Part shown: piece after piece, positions 8,282 through 17,403 of the stretch | How the letters are laid out: each line of letters opens with the position of its first letter | Numbering within the stretch: position 1 is the first letter of the stretch | Assembly: GCA_013216195.1 (NCBI GenBank) | Contig: JABSOQ010000029.1 | Span: 1-32,945 of the forward strand | Length of the DNA stretch: 32,945 nt | Source: Bdellovibrionales bacterium | GTDB taxonomy: Bacteria > Bdellovibrionota > Bdellovibrionia > Bdellovibrionales > UBA1609 | Direction of reading: 5' to 3' | Program-made: the position numbers and the translations under genes | The notes under the pieces: generated by a model | Database searches by the model: none | Seen by the model: the letters and a program-made list of their open reading frames with translations, nothing else | What the model was told of the DNA's origin: nothing

Positions 8282-10927
8282 TTACGCGACTTTACGACCA
8301 TGTTCTTTATTGAAACAGTCTTCTATCGCCTTGGCGACTTGCTCTGAACTGAATGGCTTGAAAAAGTAGCTGTCGTAAAGCCCGTTCAACTCACTGGTTG
8401 GAGAGTCAAGATCGAGATTAATGCCCCCAGTGAAGAATATCACCTTTGTTTCGTTGAGTTCTGGCAATTGTTTGATTTGCTTTAGTAAGCTTAGACCGTT
8501 CATCACAGGCATTTGCATGTCTGTCATCACCATGTCGAAGCACTTCTTTGAAGCCTTGAGTGTCTTGATGGCCACCTCGCCATTTTCAGCGGTTGCGACT
8601 GTGTAGCCAAGGCCTTCGAGAAGCTCAGTTAGAATTTCTCGTATCTCAATCTCGTCTTCAACCAGAAGGATGCTCTTGCCGCGGTGAGGATTTTCTGCTT
8701 TTTCCAAAGTTGGCAGTTCAGTTACTTTAGTGGGTTCACTCATCGGAAACCTGAGAGTGAACTCAGTGCCCTCGCCCTTTTTGGAATTGACGCTAATGCT
8801 CCCACCCATCTCTTTGACATAATTATGAACTAACGAAAGGCCGATACCTGTGCCTTGGTTGACCCCCTTGGTGGTGAAGAAAAGATTAAAGATCTTACTT
8901 TGAACCTCTTCAGACATGCCTTGGCCCTTGTCACTTACAACAATTTCAAAGGTTTCATTGACCTCGCCAAGTGCGATTTTGATTCGCTTGTCTCTGCAAT
9001 CAGCCAATGCATCTTTCGCGTTGCTAACTAAGTTCATAATAACTTGTTGAAAACGACCCCGGCTTCCCACGATTATGCTGCTGTTTTGAGTCCTTTTGCT
9101 GTCGAGTATGAGTTTGTATCCCTCTCGAGAATAAATATCGTTCAACAGATCGTGAGATTCTTCGAGAGCCTCAAGTGGATCAAACTCGGTGGTCTCATCT
9201 GAGTCAGTACGGGCGAAGGTTCTTAGGCCCTTAACGATTTTGTTAATTCTCTGTGTTGCGATATCCATTTTGCCGATAATTTGAATCAGTTTTTCGTCGG
9301 GCTGATCGCTCATCTCTTGCTTGTATTTGATGGCATCAAGGTAACCCTTGATGATGGCTAGAGGGTTGTTGATCTCATGCCCAACACCAGCTGCAAGTTC
9401 ACCTACAGAAGCCAGTTTGGCATTGTGTTGTGCTAGCTGGGCCTGCCTCTTGGTCTCTTCTTCTCGCTTCTTGATGGCCGTATTGTCACGCCAGCCTACC
9501 AAGAGTGCCTGTGAACCTTGGTAGTCAATGAGTGAGATGTTGACGTCACATGGAAAAAGCTCACCATCAAGCCTGCGGTGAATCCACTCGAATCTGTAGT
9601 TTCCGTTTTCGAGCACCTGGTCGGTGTTGCCTTGAATCAGGTCTTCTGATCTTTCACCATTGGGTTGGAATTCAGGTGACAACTGGTCTGGTGTTGCGCC
9701 GAGAAGGTCTTCTTTCGTGCCCTTTAGCATAAGTGCTGCAGAGGAGTTGCAGTCGATGATTCTTGAAGCAGAGAGCTCCATAATTAGGTAGGCATCAGGT
9801 GAATTCTCAAACAGGGTTTGAAATTTCATTCTCTCTCTTCGAGAATTTTCTTCTGCCTGAACTCGGTCAGTTATATCTCGAGATGAGGCATACAAGACCC
9901 TCCGCCCATTGATTACGATGCCTTTAGCATGCACTTCAACATCAAAAGTACTGCCGTCTTTTCGCTTGTGCTTAGTCTGGAAATTTGCGGTTTTATCGAA
10001 TAGATTTTTTGTGATGCCTGGTAACTCATCTTTTGGAAGCTGGGCGTCCCAGTCCACAACATTGAGTCTCATGACCTCTTCGTGCGTGTAACCAAGTGAG
10101 TCGGCAAATGACTTACTGAACAGAAGCACATTACCCTGTTCGTCAAGAACATGAATGGAGTCTGTTGATACCTCAAGGAGCGTCTTGTATTTGCTTTGGG
10201 CTTCAGCGAGAGCCTCGGCGTTAACAATCTTAGTAATGTCTCGAGCAATGCCAAAGAGACCTGTGATCTCGCCTTTCTCATTTTTCATTGGGTACTTGCG
10301 GTTGTCGACCCAACCCTTGTTGCCGTCGTTGTCGATAAACTCTTGAATGTCTTGAGCCACTTCGATTTCACCGTTGAAGACCCTTTTCTCCAGGGCGTAG
10401 TACTCGTCCGCATATTCCTTTGGAAACAGATCGTAGTCGGTCTGACCGATAAGATCTTGCCAGTTTTCTCTGTTGGTCACATGGCAAAGAGTCTGGCTGG
10501 CGCCGGTGAACACATGGTTGCGGTCTTTAAAGAAAATGTAGTCATTGGTGGTGTTCATCATTGCTGAGAAGTTCTCAATGACAGTTGAGTCTTGAATTTC
10601 GTTCACCAGCTTGTGTGGATCTTCGAACTTTAGGTCAACCGTTATCGCATGAGTCGATTCATTTCTAATTTTCTGGCACGTCACCCTCGCGATTTTGATT
10701 GTTCCGTTTGTTTTACGAAACCGTAGAGTCTTGATTTTTGGAAAACCCTTGATAACTTGAGACGTAATTTCATCGAATATGTCTGTGTCGCTAGGGTGGA
10801 TGTGTTTTTTAACAAACTGTTTGATTTCTTCGATCATGCAAATGTGTTCACCAACGAATGGAGCGGTGTCTCCAATAAGTGATGTAACTTTGACTGAATG
10901 ATCTTTGACTTCCAGTTGCAACTGCAT
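8282..10927 (-). CDS. Multi-PAS hybrid sensor histidine kinase with receiver domain
   Basis: 881 aa, soluble: no membrane helix or signal peptide, so it probably senses a cytoplasmic or diffusible cue. Order: a divergent PAS-like region (about 1-115); PAS domains at about 120-235, 245-360 and 365-490, two of them closed by GIARDIT or SSRDIT PAC motifs; HisKA with H-box GVGHEINNPL (phospho-accepting His517); HATPase with N-box (Asn636), G1 DKGQG (666-670) and G2 GTGIGLS (693-699); and a C-terminal receiver (751-870) with acidic EDE, phospho-acceptor Asp803 in MTDMQMPVMNG and Lys857 in FFKPF. All residues needed for phosphotransfer are present. No separate response regulator or Hpt gene lies beside it. 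Short-range output could be the attached receiver, with a partner elsewhere. No transmembrane segment and no unusual break were found. Confidence 0.95.
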   Translation of the reverse strand: MQLQLEVKDHSVKVTSLIGDTAPFVGEHICMIEEIKQFVKKHIHPSDTDIFDEITSQVIKGFPKIKTLRFRKTNGTIKIARVTCQKIRNESTHAITVDLKFEDPHKLVNEIQDSTVIENFSAMMNTTNDYIFFKDRNHVFTGASQTLCHVTNRENWQDLIGQTDYDLFPKEYADEYYALEKRVFNGEIEVAQDIQEFIDNDGNKGWVDNRKYPMKNEKGEITGLFGIARDITKIVNAEALAEAQSKYKTLLEVSTDSIHVLDEQGNVLLFSKSFADSLGYTHEEVMRLNVVDWDAQLPKDELPGITKNLFDKTANFQTKHKRKDGSTFDVEVHAKGIVINGRRVLYASSRDITDRVQAEENSRRERMKFQTLFENSPDAYLIMELSASRIIDCNSSAALMLKGTKEDLLGATPDQLSPEFQPNGERSEDLIQGNTDQVLENGNYRFEWIHRRLDGELFPCDVNISLIDYQGSQALLVGWRDNTAIKKREEETKRQAQLAQHNAKLASVGELAAGVGHEINNPLAIIKGYLDAIKYKQEMSDQPDEKLIQIIGKMDIATQRINKIVKGLRTFARTDSDETTEFDPLEALEESHDLLNDIYSREGYKLILDSKRTQNSSIIVGSRGRFQQVIMNLVSNAKDALADCRDKRIKIALGEVNETFEIVVSDKGQGMSEEVQSKIFNLFFTTKGVNQGTGIGLSLVHNYVKEMGGSISVNSKKGEGTEFTLRFPMSEPTKVTELPTLEKAENPHRGKSILLVEDEIEIREILTELLEGLGYTVATAENGEVAIKTLKASKKCFDMVMTDMQMPVMNGLSLLKQIKQLPELNETKVIFFTGGINLDLDSPTSELNGLYDSYFFKPFSSEQVAKAIEDCFNKEHGRKVA

Positions 10928-11173
10928 TTTGTTAGTTAAACCTCACGCTTGTGATTCAAAAAGCCTTTTTGTCTCAATATATTTATCGAGATTTAGTCGG
11001 GCCAACTGAAGTCGTCACAGTTAGTTTTGGCTTATCTGGACTAGTCGAAAGAATTGAGATTGTAGCTAGGATTTTCGCTAGAAATTTGGCATAACCCCAT
11101 TGAGGTGTATTGTCTCAAGCCGGTGCCTTGGTTCAGGGCCTTGGGCTAGGGTGATCGTTTGAGTTTTTACGTT

Positions 11174-11177
11174 GGAG
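11174..11177 (+). promoter_or_regulatory. Ribosome binding site fixing the ogt start
   Basis: GGAG five bases before ATG 11183. It favours this ATG over the upstream in-frame TTG at 11159, which has no such site, and the ATG also matches the usual family N-terminus. Confidence 0.7.
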
Positions 11178-11182
11178 TCTTC

Positions 11183-11638
11183 ATGTTTTACGACGAGTAC
11201 GATTCGCCAATTGGGCTGATTGGAATCTGTGCAGATGAGTCGAAAATTTCGTCGGTTCTATTTGAGAGTTCAATGAGACCTATCTGCCCGAACGATGTGA
11301 CAGCAGCTTGCAAAAGCCAATTGGTCGAATACTATAGTGGCAGCAGAAATGAATTTGATTTGCCACTCAGTTTTGAGGGCACCGAGTTCCAAAAACAAGT
11401 TTGGGCTGCCTTGACTCGTATACCTTACGGGCAAACTTCCAGCTACGCCCAGCAGGCTTTGGCTATTGAAAGGCCTAAGGCTGTCAGGGCGGTTGGTGCA
11501 GCTAACGGTAAGAACAAGCTTTTGATCGTGGTCCCTTGCCACCGGATTGTTGGCGCAGATGGGAGCTTGACTGGTTTTCGCGGAGGGATTGAGCGAAAAA
11601 AGTGGCTGCTCGACCATGAAGCGGGTCATCATTTTTAA
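11183..11638 (+). CDS. ogt: Methylated-DNA--[protein]-cysteine S-methyltransferase
   Basis: 151 aa. Suicide DNA-repair protein that moves the alkyl group from O6-methylguanine (or O4-methylthymine) to its own cysteine. The active-site motif VVPCHRI is present with Cys at about 119. The arginine finger lies in AVRAVGAANGKN, and the HTH region reads FQKQVWAALTRIPYGQTSSYA. The N-terminus (MFYDEYDSPIGLIGI) is like Ogt/MGMT, not the larger Ada, and there is no AraC domain. It starts from a 255-base gap shared with the divergent hybrid kinase gene. It stands alone; nothing suggests an adaptive-response operon. Confidence 0.95.
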   Translation: MFYDEYDSPIGLIGICADESKISSVLFESSMRPICPNDVTAACKSQLVEYYSGSRNEFDLPLSFEGTEFQKQVWAALTRIPYGQTSSYAQQALAIERPKAVRAVGAANGKNKLLIVVPCHRIVGADGSLTGFRGGIERKKWLLDHEAGHHF

Positions 11639-11731
11639 AACCTAGAGGTAGTTTTTTCCACAACGCAGATGTGGCGTGAACTCTCGCGGCGAGATTGAGA
11701 CTCTAATCAGCCAAACTTACAAGGAGGCCTC

Positions 11732-12274
11732 ATGTCTGTATTTTATGCCCTTCTAATGGCGTTCAGCCTGCAAGCTCACTCTTGGAACGGCTTTCATTGT
11801 GATGATGAGAGGTGGGAGGAGTACACAGAGGCCTACTTTGATATCAGAGATGTGACTCAAGTTTGCGAAAGCTCGACACGTGTAGAGCTCAATTTACTGA
11901 AAGAATCAGATGAAGCTTTCGCTTCAAAAGTCTCAGAGCTTAGCCACTTGGTTGATGATTGCGGAGCCGGCGGAGCAGCTTCAAAAACGCTAACCGACTG
12001 CATGTTTAGGGTGAGGCAAATCAAATCAGCCGAGCAATGTGCAGCCTATAACGAGAGTTTGCCTGAGTTTAAAGAGCAGGTCGGGCAGTGCGTAGCGGCC
12101 TCAGAAGCAGGTCTCCTTGATTGGATAGACGCTCATGAATCTGCCACAGCAATTGATAAAGAGCTGGTGAAATGGCGCTTATTGGCTTCGGGCTGTGAAG
12201 AGCACAGGGCTAACTATGATTCATTGAATGATCAAATACGAAACTGTAGATTTAGAGTTCGGCAAGGCTTGTGA
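11732..12274 (+). CDS. Exported protein with internal Cys-FRVRQ duplication
   Basis: 180 aa; ATG 11732 has a strong AAGGAGG four bases upstream. Short Sec-type leader (MSVFYALLMAFSLQAHS). The mature protein is acidic, with eight cysteines. Two related segments are visible: LVDDC...TDCMFRVRQ (residues 73-96) and LASGC...RNCRFRVRQ (151-178), suggesting a tandem duplication of a helical hairpin, each held by a disulfide. The family is not recognised. It is followed after about 50 bases by the LETM1-like gene on the same strand. Confidence 0.7.
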   Translation: MSVFYALLMAFSLQAHSWNGFHCDDERWEEYTEAYFDIRDVTQVCESSTRVELNLLKESDEAFASKVSELSHLVDDCGAGGAASKTLTDCMFRVRQIKSAEQCAAYNESLPEFKEQVGQCVAASEAGLLDWIDAHESATAIDKELVKWRLLASGCEEHRANYDSLNDQIRNCRFRVRQGL

Positions 12275-12324
12275 AGAGGTTTTGAAGCTCGTCTTGTTAG
12301 CCAACTATTAGAAAAGGCCCATTG

Positions 12325-12705
12325 GTGAGCAATAAGTTACCGGTAAAAGCAAAAGAGACTCTAGCGCAGAAGTTCTGGTTGAGGGCTTACATTTACTTTG
12401 CTCTCAATGCGAATTATGTACGTGACCGCCTAGTGCACTCTCTCGAGATTTTGAAAAAAGGTCTTGAGAACGAGACGGCTCAAACCAAAGAGATGCTGAA
12501 GACTTACGTCCAACAGAGTCAGGGGCAAGCAAGCCCAGAAGACATTAAGCTCGCGAATAAGCAGTTTCGTGATTTGCTAAAAAGCATGGGTTTAGGGGTA
12601 ATCATAGTGCTGCCATTCTCGCCGATCACTCTACCTCTAGTGGTGAAGCTAGGCAGAAAGCTAGGGGTGGAAGTGCTGCCCGATTCTTTCAAAGACCTCC
12701 TATAG
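12325..12705 (+). CDS. Small LETM1-like protein
   Basis: 126 aa from GTG 12325, chosen over TTG 12322 because AAAAGG at 12312-12317 is spaced seven bases from the GTG. The C-terminal half reads IIVLPFSPITLPLVVKLGRK followed by LGVEVLPDSF, a pattern I know from LETM1-type proteins ('LLPF..P..P.lvklgrrlg...lP..f'). LETM1 is a mitochondrial membrane protein linked to K+/H+ or Ca2+ exchange; the bacterial short forms have no established function. There is one hydrophobic stretch (about 90-108), which may touch or cross the membrane. No signal peptide. The N-terminal half is a basic helix bundle. Confidence 0.65.
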   Translation: MSNKLPVKAKETLAQKFWLRAYIYFALNANYVRDRLVHSLEILKKGLENETAQTKEMLKTYVQQSQGQASPEDIKLANKQFRDLLKSMGLGVIIVLPFSPITLPLVVKLGRKLGVEVLPDSFKDLL

Positions 12706-12963
12706 GAGATCACAAGACTCAAAGGTCTCGTTTTTAAGCTCAAATTGCTTAAAGCACAGGCGGTGTTAGCTGTGTGGCGGCTGTCAAAGACTTCAGCACA
12801 GATTGAGCTTCATCTGGATTAAGTTCTCTCTTTCTTGGCTCAATGGCTGCAACCAACTCTGAGCAGTATGATGCCCCTGTCTTGCTCAAAAAAGCCATTT
12901 AATTTTGTGCTGTTTCAGACTCTGCTGGCCAAGTAACTTTTAGGAGCAGTTGCAGTTGGCTCA

Positions 12964-15087
12964 TTGGCAGCCGCTGAAACTGAAATAGATGGTGGAGGAG
13001 CCAGCCCAGCTACACAGCAAGAGGTTGAGGCCGCCGTAGGCGCTGAGGGCTCGGCGGGCTGTGAAGCCATCACCTCTCAATGCTTAGTCATAGAGAATGA
13101 CTTTCGTGACCACCTCGTCGGGGTCTCACAGCAGACGGTGGAGCCTTTTCAGCAGACTTACCAGTGCCTTATGGGCTCTGTTGAAGCCGGCGAGATTTGT
13201 GCCCAAATCAACACGGCCGCTCTGGCCTTGCTCAGTGAGTACAGAGCCGCGATTGAGTTTCTTAACAGCAGAGCAATGTGGTTGGAGATTGAGAGGCTTG
13301 ATAGCACTACCAATGGGCTGGGCCGTCGATGCTTTGTTGGAGAAAACGGTGAAATCGCTTTTGATGGCGACTTGAATTTGCCAATGGTGCAGGCCACAGA
13401 TTACAACCGTTGTGAAAACCTAATCACCTCGGCTGAGATTCAAGAGCAGGTCTCAGTTCTGGCGGCTGATCGATCGGCTACAGGTGTTTCTGAGGCTCAT
13501 TTTCGTGCCATTGAGGCCTTTATGAGTTCACCAATAAGTGGAGTGATCGATCAATCGATACTGAACCGAACCCCAGTCACTAATCAAGAGATGTTGGATG
13601 CTTTAAAGCGAGCCTTTCATCGCTTGGCTGTTGGAGCAACCCAAATCCAAACCCACTTGACTGAGTTGAGGGACCCAGAGCTTCATCAGGTCTACATTTT
13701 TCAAAATCAGTTTGAACAGTTCACCGAAGGGCTCTCTGGGTCACAAGCTGCACAGGCTCCACGTTGTCAGTCTTGTGCTAACGTCTTTTCTGATTGCCGC
13801 TTAGGTCAAGATCGTCCGCAAATGCCGAGTATTAACCCCGCAGTAGACTTAGTTGCGGAGGCTGGCATGACTTTCGGAGAAGCATTGTCCGGCTCGAGGG
13901 GAGAGCGGTGCCAGGCTCGAGCCAATAGTTTTGCTCGAGAGCTGTTTCCATTGACAGCCATCATCGATGCCAGTCAGGCTTTGGAGAGGGTGGGGCAGGC
14001 AACTGATGCTGGTATTATGACAAGATCAGAGGCCAATCTCGAAACAGCACTACAGTATTTGAACCTTGCTTTTGGGGTAGCTGAGGTGCCGGGTTATAGC
14101 TACTTAGCCGAACAAGGTCTGAGAGGTTTAGCAAGGGTTGCAGCTGGTGGCTTGGCGAATTTGCCAACAAGATCGCCAGGTCTGCCAAGTGGTTTAGTAG
14201 ATCTTGCTCAGCCCTATACAGATGCGAGAGTGCCTGGCGGTATGCATGGGCTCAGCGTAAATGGTTATCAAGAAGGCCAATTCATTCGAAGCCTTGAGAT
14301 CTCATCAGGTGACCTGCCTTACGACCAAGCTTTGAGAGACCCTCGAAATGCAGTTCAATATGGAGAAATGGCCGACCTGCCAAGGGTTGAAGTTTCGCCG
14401 ACTGATATTGTGCTGGTATCGGGTGAGCATAGTGGCTCAGCCTCTGTCGTAAGACTTGCAACCTTACCAGACGGTAGACCTGTGGCGATCAAGTCTCTGG
14501 CGATTGATGATGAAATTGTAGGGCTCAACCCTGATCCGAATTTCTTGCAGCAGAGGTTCTTAAGAGAGGCTCAAGGCTTTGAGATTGCCGATGCGATGGG
14601 TATCGGGCCGAGGTTTCACGGAGTGTATGTCGATGAAGCTGGACGACCCAATTTCGTAATGGATCTGGCCACAGGTGACTTTCCCTCTCAAAGTGGTGGT
14701 AACATCACAACCCAAACCTTTACTGATTTTGAAGAGATGTTTCAAAGAATCCAGAGATCTGGCCAGGGCGCCAACCTTGAAGACTTTCAATTCTTCGTGA
14801 CAGACACTGGCAGCTTGAGAGTGATTGATGCCGGCAACTTCACTCTCACTCCGACTCCCAATTCGACAGGAGCTGATCGGTTTCGTGAGCGAGTAATGCA
14901 GTACAGACTAGAGCTTTTGCGGGAGGCGAGCCCTGATGTCGGCAGAGTCTACTTAAATCAGCTGAGAAGCGCCGATAGAAGAGCCTACCTAAGCACCATG
15001 GATACCATCGCTAGGTGGAATCATGACCAGTTGAGGCATCTGTATGAGGCTTATGAAGATATGCTAATTGAAGCGGGCTCGATCTAG
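12964..15087 (+). CDS. Large exported protein with C-terminal degenerate kinase-like domain
   Basis: At least 707 aa. TTG 12964 is the first start after an in-frame TAA (12934-12936), but the frame between them already reads LLGAVAVGSLAAAET, the end of a Sec signal peptide. Upstream of the TAA, ATG 12868/12871 opens the same frame with SKKPFNFVLFQTLLAK, so the true start is probably there and the TAA interrupts the leader. Residues 30-330 are helical with many cysteines. Residues 475-640 look kinase-like: P-loop region VSGEHSGSASVVRL, Lys510 in RPVAIKSL, Glu535 in FLREAQ, hinge FVMDL (564-568) and VIDAGNF at 620-626 in place of DFG. The catalytic-loop position (NLEDFQFF, 604-611) lacks HRD and its Asn, so activity is doubtful. 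Possibly a secreted effector or pseudokinase; the function is not known. Confidence 0.7.
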   Translation: MAAAETEIDGGGASPATQQEVEAAVGAEGSAGCEAITSQCLVIENDFRDHLVGVSQQTVEPFQQTYQCLMGSVEAGEICAQINTAALALLSEYRAAIEFLNSRAMWLEIERLDSTTNGLGRRCFVGENGEIAFDGDLNLPMVQATDYNRCENLITSAEIQEQVSVLAADRSATGVSEAHFRAIEAFMSSPISGVIDQSILNRTPVTNQEMLDALKRAFHRLAVGATQIQTHLTELRDPELHQVYIFQNQFEQFTEGLSGSQAAQAPRCQSCANVFSDCRLGQDRPQMPSINPAVDLVAEAGMTFGEALSGSRGERCQARANSFARELFPLTAIIDASQALERVGQATDAGIMTRSEANLETALQYLNLAFGVAEVPGYSYLAEQGLRGLARVAAGGLANLPTRSPGLPSGLVDLAQPYTDARVPGGMHGLSVNGYQEGQFIRSLEISSGDLPYDQALRDPRNAVQYGEMADLPRVEVSPTDIVLVSGEHSGSASVVRLATLPDGRPVAIKSLAIDDEIVGLNPDPNFLQQRFLREAQGFEIADAMGIGPRFHGVYVDEAGRPNFVMDLATGDFPSQSGGNITTQTFTDFEEMFQRIQRSGQGANLEDFQFFVTDTGSLRVIDAGNFTLTPTPNSTGADRFRERVMQYRLELLREASPDVGRVYLNQLRSADRRAYLSTMDTIARWNHDQLRHLYEAYEDMLIEAGSI

Positions 15088-15244
15088 CGAAGGGTGGCTG
15101 TTAACTAAGCCTCCTAGGCATGAGCATGCGACTTGGAGCGTGGTGTGAGCAGCAAATCTCTAGCTCTTGTAATAACTAGTCTAAATTTTGCTGAATAGGT
15201 TTGGCCTACTGAAAGAATCTGACTAAACTTTGAGCTATCAACAA

Positions 15245-15670
15245 ATGGAGCTTGATGTGAACGTAGCCGATTCTGATATTAGACCTTTGCTTGAGAGGTA
15301 CCAGAAGTTTGGAGTTTATGGGTTGAGCTCAAACCCAGAAAAACCAAGCCACTATGTGCCTCTTTATATGCGTAACCAGGGCTGGGACCCTGTCGGCGCC
15401 TACCCCAAACCGCATAGCCAAAATGATTTTCAAATCTATAAAAGCTTTGCTGATTTGCCAGTCGAGTATCAAAAGTTTGCCAATGTGTTTCGAGCTTCAG
15501 AGAAGATCCCTGAGATTGTTGATGAGCTTCTCGAATTGGGCGGGGTTGAAGTGCTCTGGCTACAGCTTGGCATCCAGCACGAAGAGGCCGAGAGACGTGC
15601 CGAAGAAGCGGGTTTAAAGGTCGTATCGAACCGGTGTTTGATCATTGAGCATAAAAAATGGTCAGAGTGA
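15245..15670 (+). CDS. CoA-binding domain protein (YccU-type)
   Basis: 141 aa from ATG 15245 (TTG 15230 adds five residues; neither has a clear ribosome binding site). Rossmann-like CoA-binding fold: glycine motif FGVYGLSSNPEKPSHYVP, then a second strand (GWDPVGAYPK), then NVFRASEKIPEIVDELLELG and VLWLQLGIQHEEAERRAEEAG, and the C-terminal NRCLIIEHKKW. The length and motif order fit the stand-alone YccU/CoA_binding_2 family, which binds CoA-type ligands but has no assigned reaction. Cytoplasmic. Single gene, no operon partner. Confidence 0.88.
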   Translation: MELDVNVADSDIRPLLERYQKFGVYGLSSNPEKPSHYVPLYMRNQGWDPVGAYPKPHSQNDFQIYKSFADLPVEYQKFANVFRASEKIPEIVDELLELGGVEVLWLQLGIQHEEAERRAEEAGLKVVSNRCLIIEHKKWSE

Positions 15671-15999
15671 CAAAAAAATAGACGCAGTTTTTAGGGAAAA
15701 GGGGGTGCCTGCTTCATTTCTTGAAAACGCCAGTTTTCGGTCTGACCATTAGATATTTTCGACTTTAGGCTGCTTTGGATTTGGGTTTTGCAACACATCC
15801 TCAAGTGCAGCTGCACAAACACTAGACATCTCTCATTTGTGGCGATGATTCATATCGAGACAGTGTTCAACTAGTTGATAGTCTCAAATGGAGCCATTGA
15901 CCAATAGACTAGAAATCAAAATTTTTAATACAATACTCGCAGCATCGTTTAACAAACTACTTTAACATTTGCGAAGGATGAAAATTGCTGGGGGGCAAG
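15671..15999. other. Intergenic region, no gene seen
   Basis: 329 bases between the CoA-binding gene and the glycoside-hydrolase-like gene. AT-rich towards the right end. A weak hairpin GAAAAC/GTTTTC lies at 15723-15738 without a T-run. TTGACC at 15897 and TACAAT at 15929 resemble promoter hexamers but are 26 bases apart, too far for one promoter. No open frame with coding character on either strand. Confidence 0.6.
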
Positions 16000-16467
16000 A
16001 TGAATACACGAAGTCTATTAGGCGTCTTCTTTGGTGCCATATCTCTAGTTCTGATGATCTCTTTTCAGAACTTCTCACCACTCTCACAAGGTTCTCGTGT
16101 TTACGAGTTATACCTGAAAGATGGAAACAATCTCATCGGATACATCTGTGCCAGTGATGGCTTTAGTCTAAGAGCTGAAAGAGGCAATCACAGGCTACAG
16201 ATCAGTCATGTGTTGAGGTTCGATGAAAACAGTTCTAGCCGCAGACATAAAATGTGGAACCGATTTAAATATTTAAAAAGTGCCTGTGGTAACAGTAGAA
16301 AAAAACTCTATTTTATCTCGCAGCGACTCACTGGCAACGTCAACACCAAGACCTACAGCAACGTGCGCTTTAAATTAAATGGCTCAACGGTTAACCCTGT
16401 GGTTTTAACTCACAGCCGAGATCATCAAGTGGGAATTTTGTATTCGACCTTTCATTGCCATGTTTGA
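16000..16467 (+). pseudogene. Glycoside-hydrolase-like exported protein, N-terminal part
   Basis: ATG 16000 follows a G-rich ribosome binding site (GGGGGG at 15990-15995). Signal peptide or anchor: MNTRSLLGVFFGAISLVLMI. An N-terminal beta-rich domain (about 30-145) ends in HQVGILYSTFHCHV, where TGA 16465-16467 stops the frame. The frame continues directly with EHHPSRIRDILRYIRGN and a typical catalytic-domain start, so the stop falls inside one gene. In related glycoside-hydrolase-like proteins the string 'VG(V/I)FYFLWHG' precedes '...HHWGEP..GYY', the same order as seen across this stop. All three fragments together would encode roughly 615 aa. Confidence 0.65.
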
Positions 16468-16497
16468 GAGCATCACCCGTCGCGCATTCGAGATATC

Positions 16498-17403
16498 TTG
16501 CGCTACATTCGTGGTAATGCAAGCCACTTGGGGCCACTTAACTGGCACCACTGGGTTGAAAAGCCCGTTGATGGCTACTACTGCTTGAGCCATGTTGATA
16601 GCAATGGTGTAGAGCGACCCAATAATGACTTGATTGACAAGCACGCCTTCTTAATGACGAATGCGGGTATCGATTACATCTATATCGACATTTCAAATTG
16701 GCCAAGGTTTTACAGCAACGGTCAACTTCGAGATGACGTCAGAAAAAGAATCGTCGTACCAGTAAAAGCCATCCTAGACCGTTACTCTAGTCTGCACATT
16801 AGCCAAAAGAGGTATGTGTCTAAGATCGTATTTTTTATGGGCCTAACCAATCGGCAGGGTGGCAGCACAGTGTGGAACTCTCAGAGCTCTGCGGACTGGC
16901 TGAACGAGATCTACAATACGAGCAAGTACAGAGATCTGCTTTATCGTAGACCAGGCAATAGTAAGCCGTTACTGTTGGTTAAGACTCAAAATGCAGTTGA
17001 TGACCCGAACCCGAATGTTGCGCAGAAATCATACCGCTGGGCTAACGTTTCGGCTGTGATCAATAACTTCAATCTGGGCAATAAGTTTGAGATCATTCCA
17101 ATGTGGGCAAACATCAACCATCACTTTCGGCATGGTAACTCGTCGAGCTTGAACAAAAATAATGTTTGGTCCTACGTGGAGAGATGCCGAACTTCTAGTG
17201 GTAACATTGTACAAGATTGCGATCAGAGACGAGCATCGCTTGGTAGACAGATTGCTGTGGCACCTGCCGCAAAGAATGGCAGTGCACTGGCTTCAGATAT
17301 GCAAACCAGACGAAACGGTAGAACCTTTTGTCAGCAGTTTAGAAGAGCCTCAAGAACCGACGTTGATACTATCTCTCTCAAACTGGAATGCTTGGGTAAC
17401 TAG
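16498..17403 (+). pseudogene. Glycoside-hydrolase-like protein, central catalytic-type part
   Basis: Same frame as the N-terminal part; TTG 16498 is an arbitrary internal codon and the frame is open back to 16468. Motifs match a TIM-barrel glycosidase-like family of unclear substrate: NWHHWVEKPVDGYYC, then DKHAFLMTNAGIDYIYIDIS, then KPLLLVKTQNAVDD and FEIIPMWANI. True coding in this frame runs to about 17345 (NGRTFCQQFRRAS). Beyond that the family's final strand is found in the next frame, so the last ~20 residues before TAG 17401 are out-of-frame noise. The substrate cannot be named: catalytic acids are not certain from sequence alone. Confidence 0.65.

Noticed and set aside
15897-15934. Promoter TTGACC...TACAAT before the glycoside-hydrolase-like gene
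   Set aside because: The spacing of 26 bases is too long for a sigma-70 type promoter.
16465-16467. TGA as selenocysteine or tryptophan codon
   Set aside because: No selenoprotein context or following stem-loop was recognised, and other interrupted genes use TAA and TAG. A changed code would also not explain the frameshifts.
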